Below are positions 13,561 through 13,870 of a stretch of 13,870 nt of DNA, piece by piece. The first letter of the stretch is position 1; every line of letters starts with the position of its first letter. Under the pieces are notes generated by a model, which was given only the letters and a program-made list of their open reading frames with translations, ran no database searches and had not been told where the DNA came from. This DNA is from Clostridia bacterium (lineage in GTDB: Bacteria > Bacillota > Clostridia > Oscillospirales > Ruminococcaceae): positions 1-13,870 of the forward strand of contig QKDG01000081.1 in assembly GCA_003246805.1 (NCBI GenBank). Reading direction: 5' to 3'. The translations under genes and the position numbers were made by a program.

Positions 13561-13870
13561 TTATTCCTTTTTAAGCTTATCCATTACAACAGTTATTGCT
13601 ATTCCGAAAATAAGTGTCCCGATTGCAATAAAGCCCTGTGCATTAAAAGCAAATTCCTGCGGATAGATAACAAAAACCGAACCGACGACAAGCCCTAATA
13701 TTGCTGAATATACTGTCTGATGAAACTTCTTTAAAAGGAATCCTATAAGCTTTGCTCCACCTATAATTCCTATTAAAATGCCTATTCCAACTGGGATAAG
13801 CATCAAAATATCAAGCCTGTCAATAGCTGCCAAAACAGTTTCGTATTGACCGATAGCTTTCAGCATAAAA
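13561..13870 (-). CDS. DUF368 (PopT-type) undecaprenyl-phosphate translocase, C-terminal part
   Basis: The frame is open to the window edge, so only the last 103 or so residues are seen and the start lies outside. Three hydrophobic segments are visible. The first is within LIPVGIGILIGIIGGAKLIGFLL, the second is AILGLVVGSVFVIYP and the third is GFIAIGTLIFGIAITVVM, followed by a short basic end. The glycine-rich P.G...G..GG.K.I..LL....H..... AILGLV.GS pattern is that of the DUF368 C-terminus. DUF368 proteins (PopT in Staphylococcus aureus) have been shown to return undecaprenyl phosphate to the inner face of the membrane, where MraY uses it. The family call rests on pattern memory for a partial protein. 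A strong terminator follows. Confidence 0.75.
   Translation of the reverse strand, partial: FMLKAIGQYETVLAAIDRLDILMLIPVGIGILIGIIGGAKLIGFLLKKFHQTVYSAILGLVVGSVFVIYPQEFAFNAQGFIAIGTLIFGIAITVVMDKLKKE

Noticed and set aside
1..13870. CRISPR array, toxin-antitoxin pair, phage or defence system
   Set aside because: No spaced direct repeats beyond the three MraZ boxes, and no nuclease, transposase or toxin-like gene. The region is core genome.

Overview
The window is about 13.9 kb of AT-rich DNA from a low-GC Gram-positive bacterium, most likely class Clostridia. The evidence is the Firmicutes-type dcw order (mraZ-rsmH-ftsL-PBP-murE-murF-mraY-ftsW), strong GGAGG ribosome sites, a SpoVD-like PBP with PASTA domains, an MurE with the meso-diaminopimelate signature DNPR, and Clostridia-typical families (PRK06851-type ATPase, DUF3892, cytosolic PduL). 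I see no phage, CRISPR or insertion-sequence genes.

Positions 1-8260 (all minus strand) hold the front half of the division and cell-wall (dcw) operon. It starts at a near-consensus promoter (TTGCAA-17-TATAAT), followed at the start site by three 10-bp MraZ boxes. Then come mraZ, rsmH, ftsL, a spoVD-type class B PBP, murE, murF, mraY and the first 25 codons of the next gene, probably ftsW/spoVE. The products make UDP-MurNAc-pentapeptide (MurE, MurF), lipid I (MraY) and septal or spore peptidoglycan (PBP plus FtsL, FtsW). The only large internal gap, 92 nt before the PBP gene, contains a sigma-E-like promoter candidate.

Positions 8333-9842 (minus strand) hold a separate two-gene vitamin B6 salvage operon: a PdxY/PdxK-type pyridoxal/pyridoxamine kinase overlapping by 8 nt an ECF transporter S component. 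It has its own promoter (TTGATA-17-TATTAT) and its own terminator.

Positions 9843-13870 are a mixed housekeeping segment. They contain a long AT-rich gap, then a PRK06851-like ATPase whose second P-loop half has decayed (+), a family 4 iron-sulfur uracil-DNA glycosylase (-) and a PduL phosphotransacylase (+). The last two share one short intergenic region with face-to-face promoters. A small DUF3892 protein (+) and tRNA-Ser(CGA) (+) with its own promoter and terminator follow. After these comes an unexplained 230-bp stretch that is relatively GC-rich, and then the 3' part of a DUF368 (PopT-type undecaprenyl-phosphate translocase) gene (-).

Four CDS starts were moved from the longest open frame to the codon that has a ribosome site: mraZ and the DUF3892 gene to TTG, murF and spoVD to ATG. 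The ftsL start was likewise moved from GTG to ATG. Most of the window is ordinary core genome. The most interesting items are the regulatory arrangements (MraZ operator, sigma-E-like promoter, interlocked pduL/UDG promoters), the half-decayed duplicated ATPase, and the unassigned island after the tRNA.
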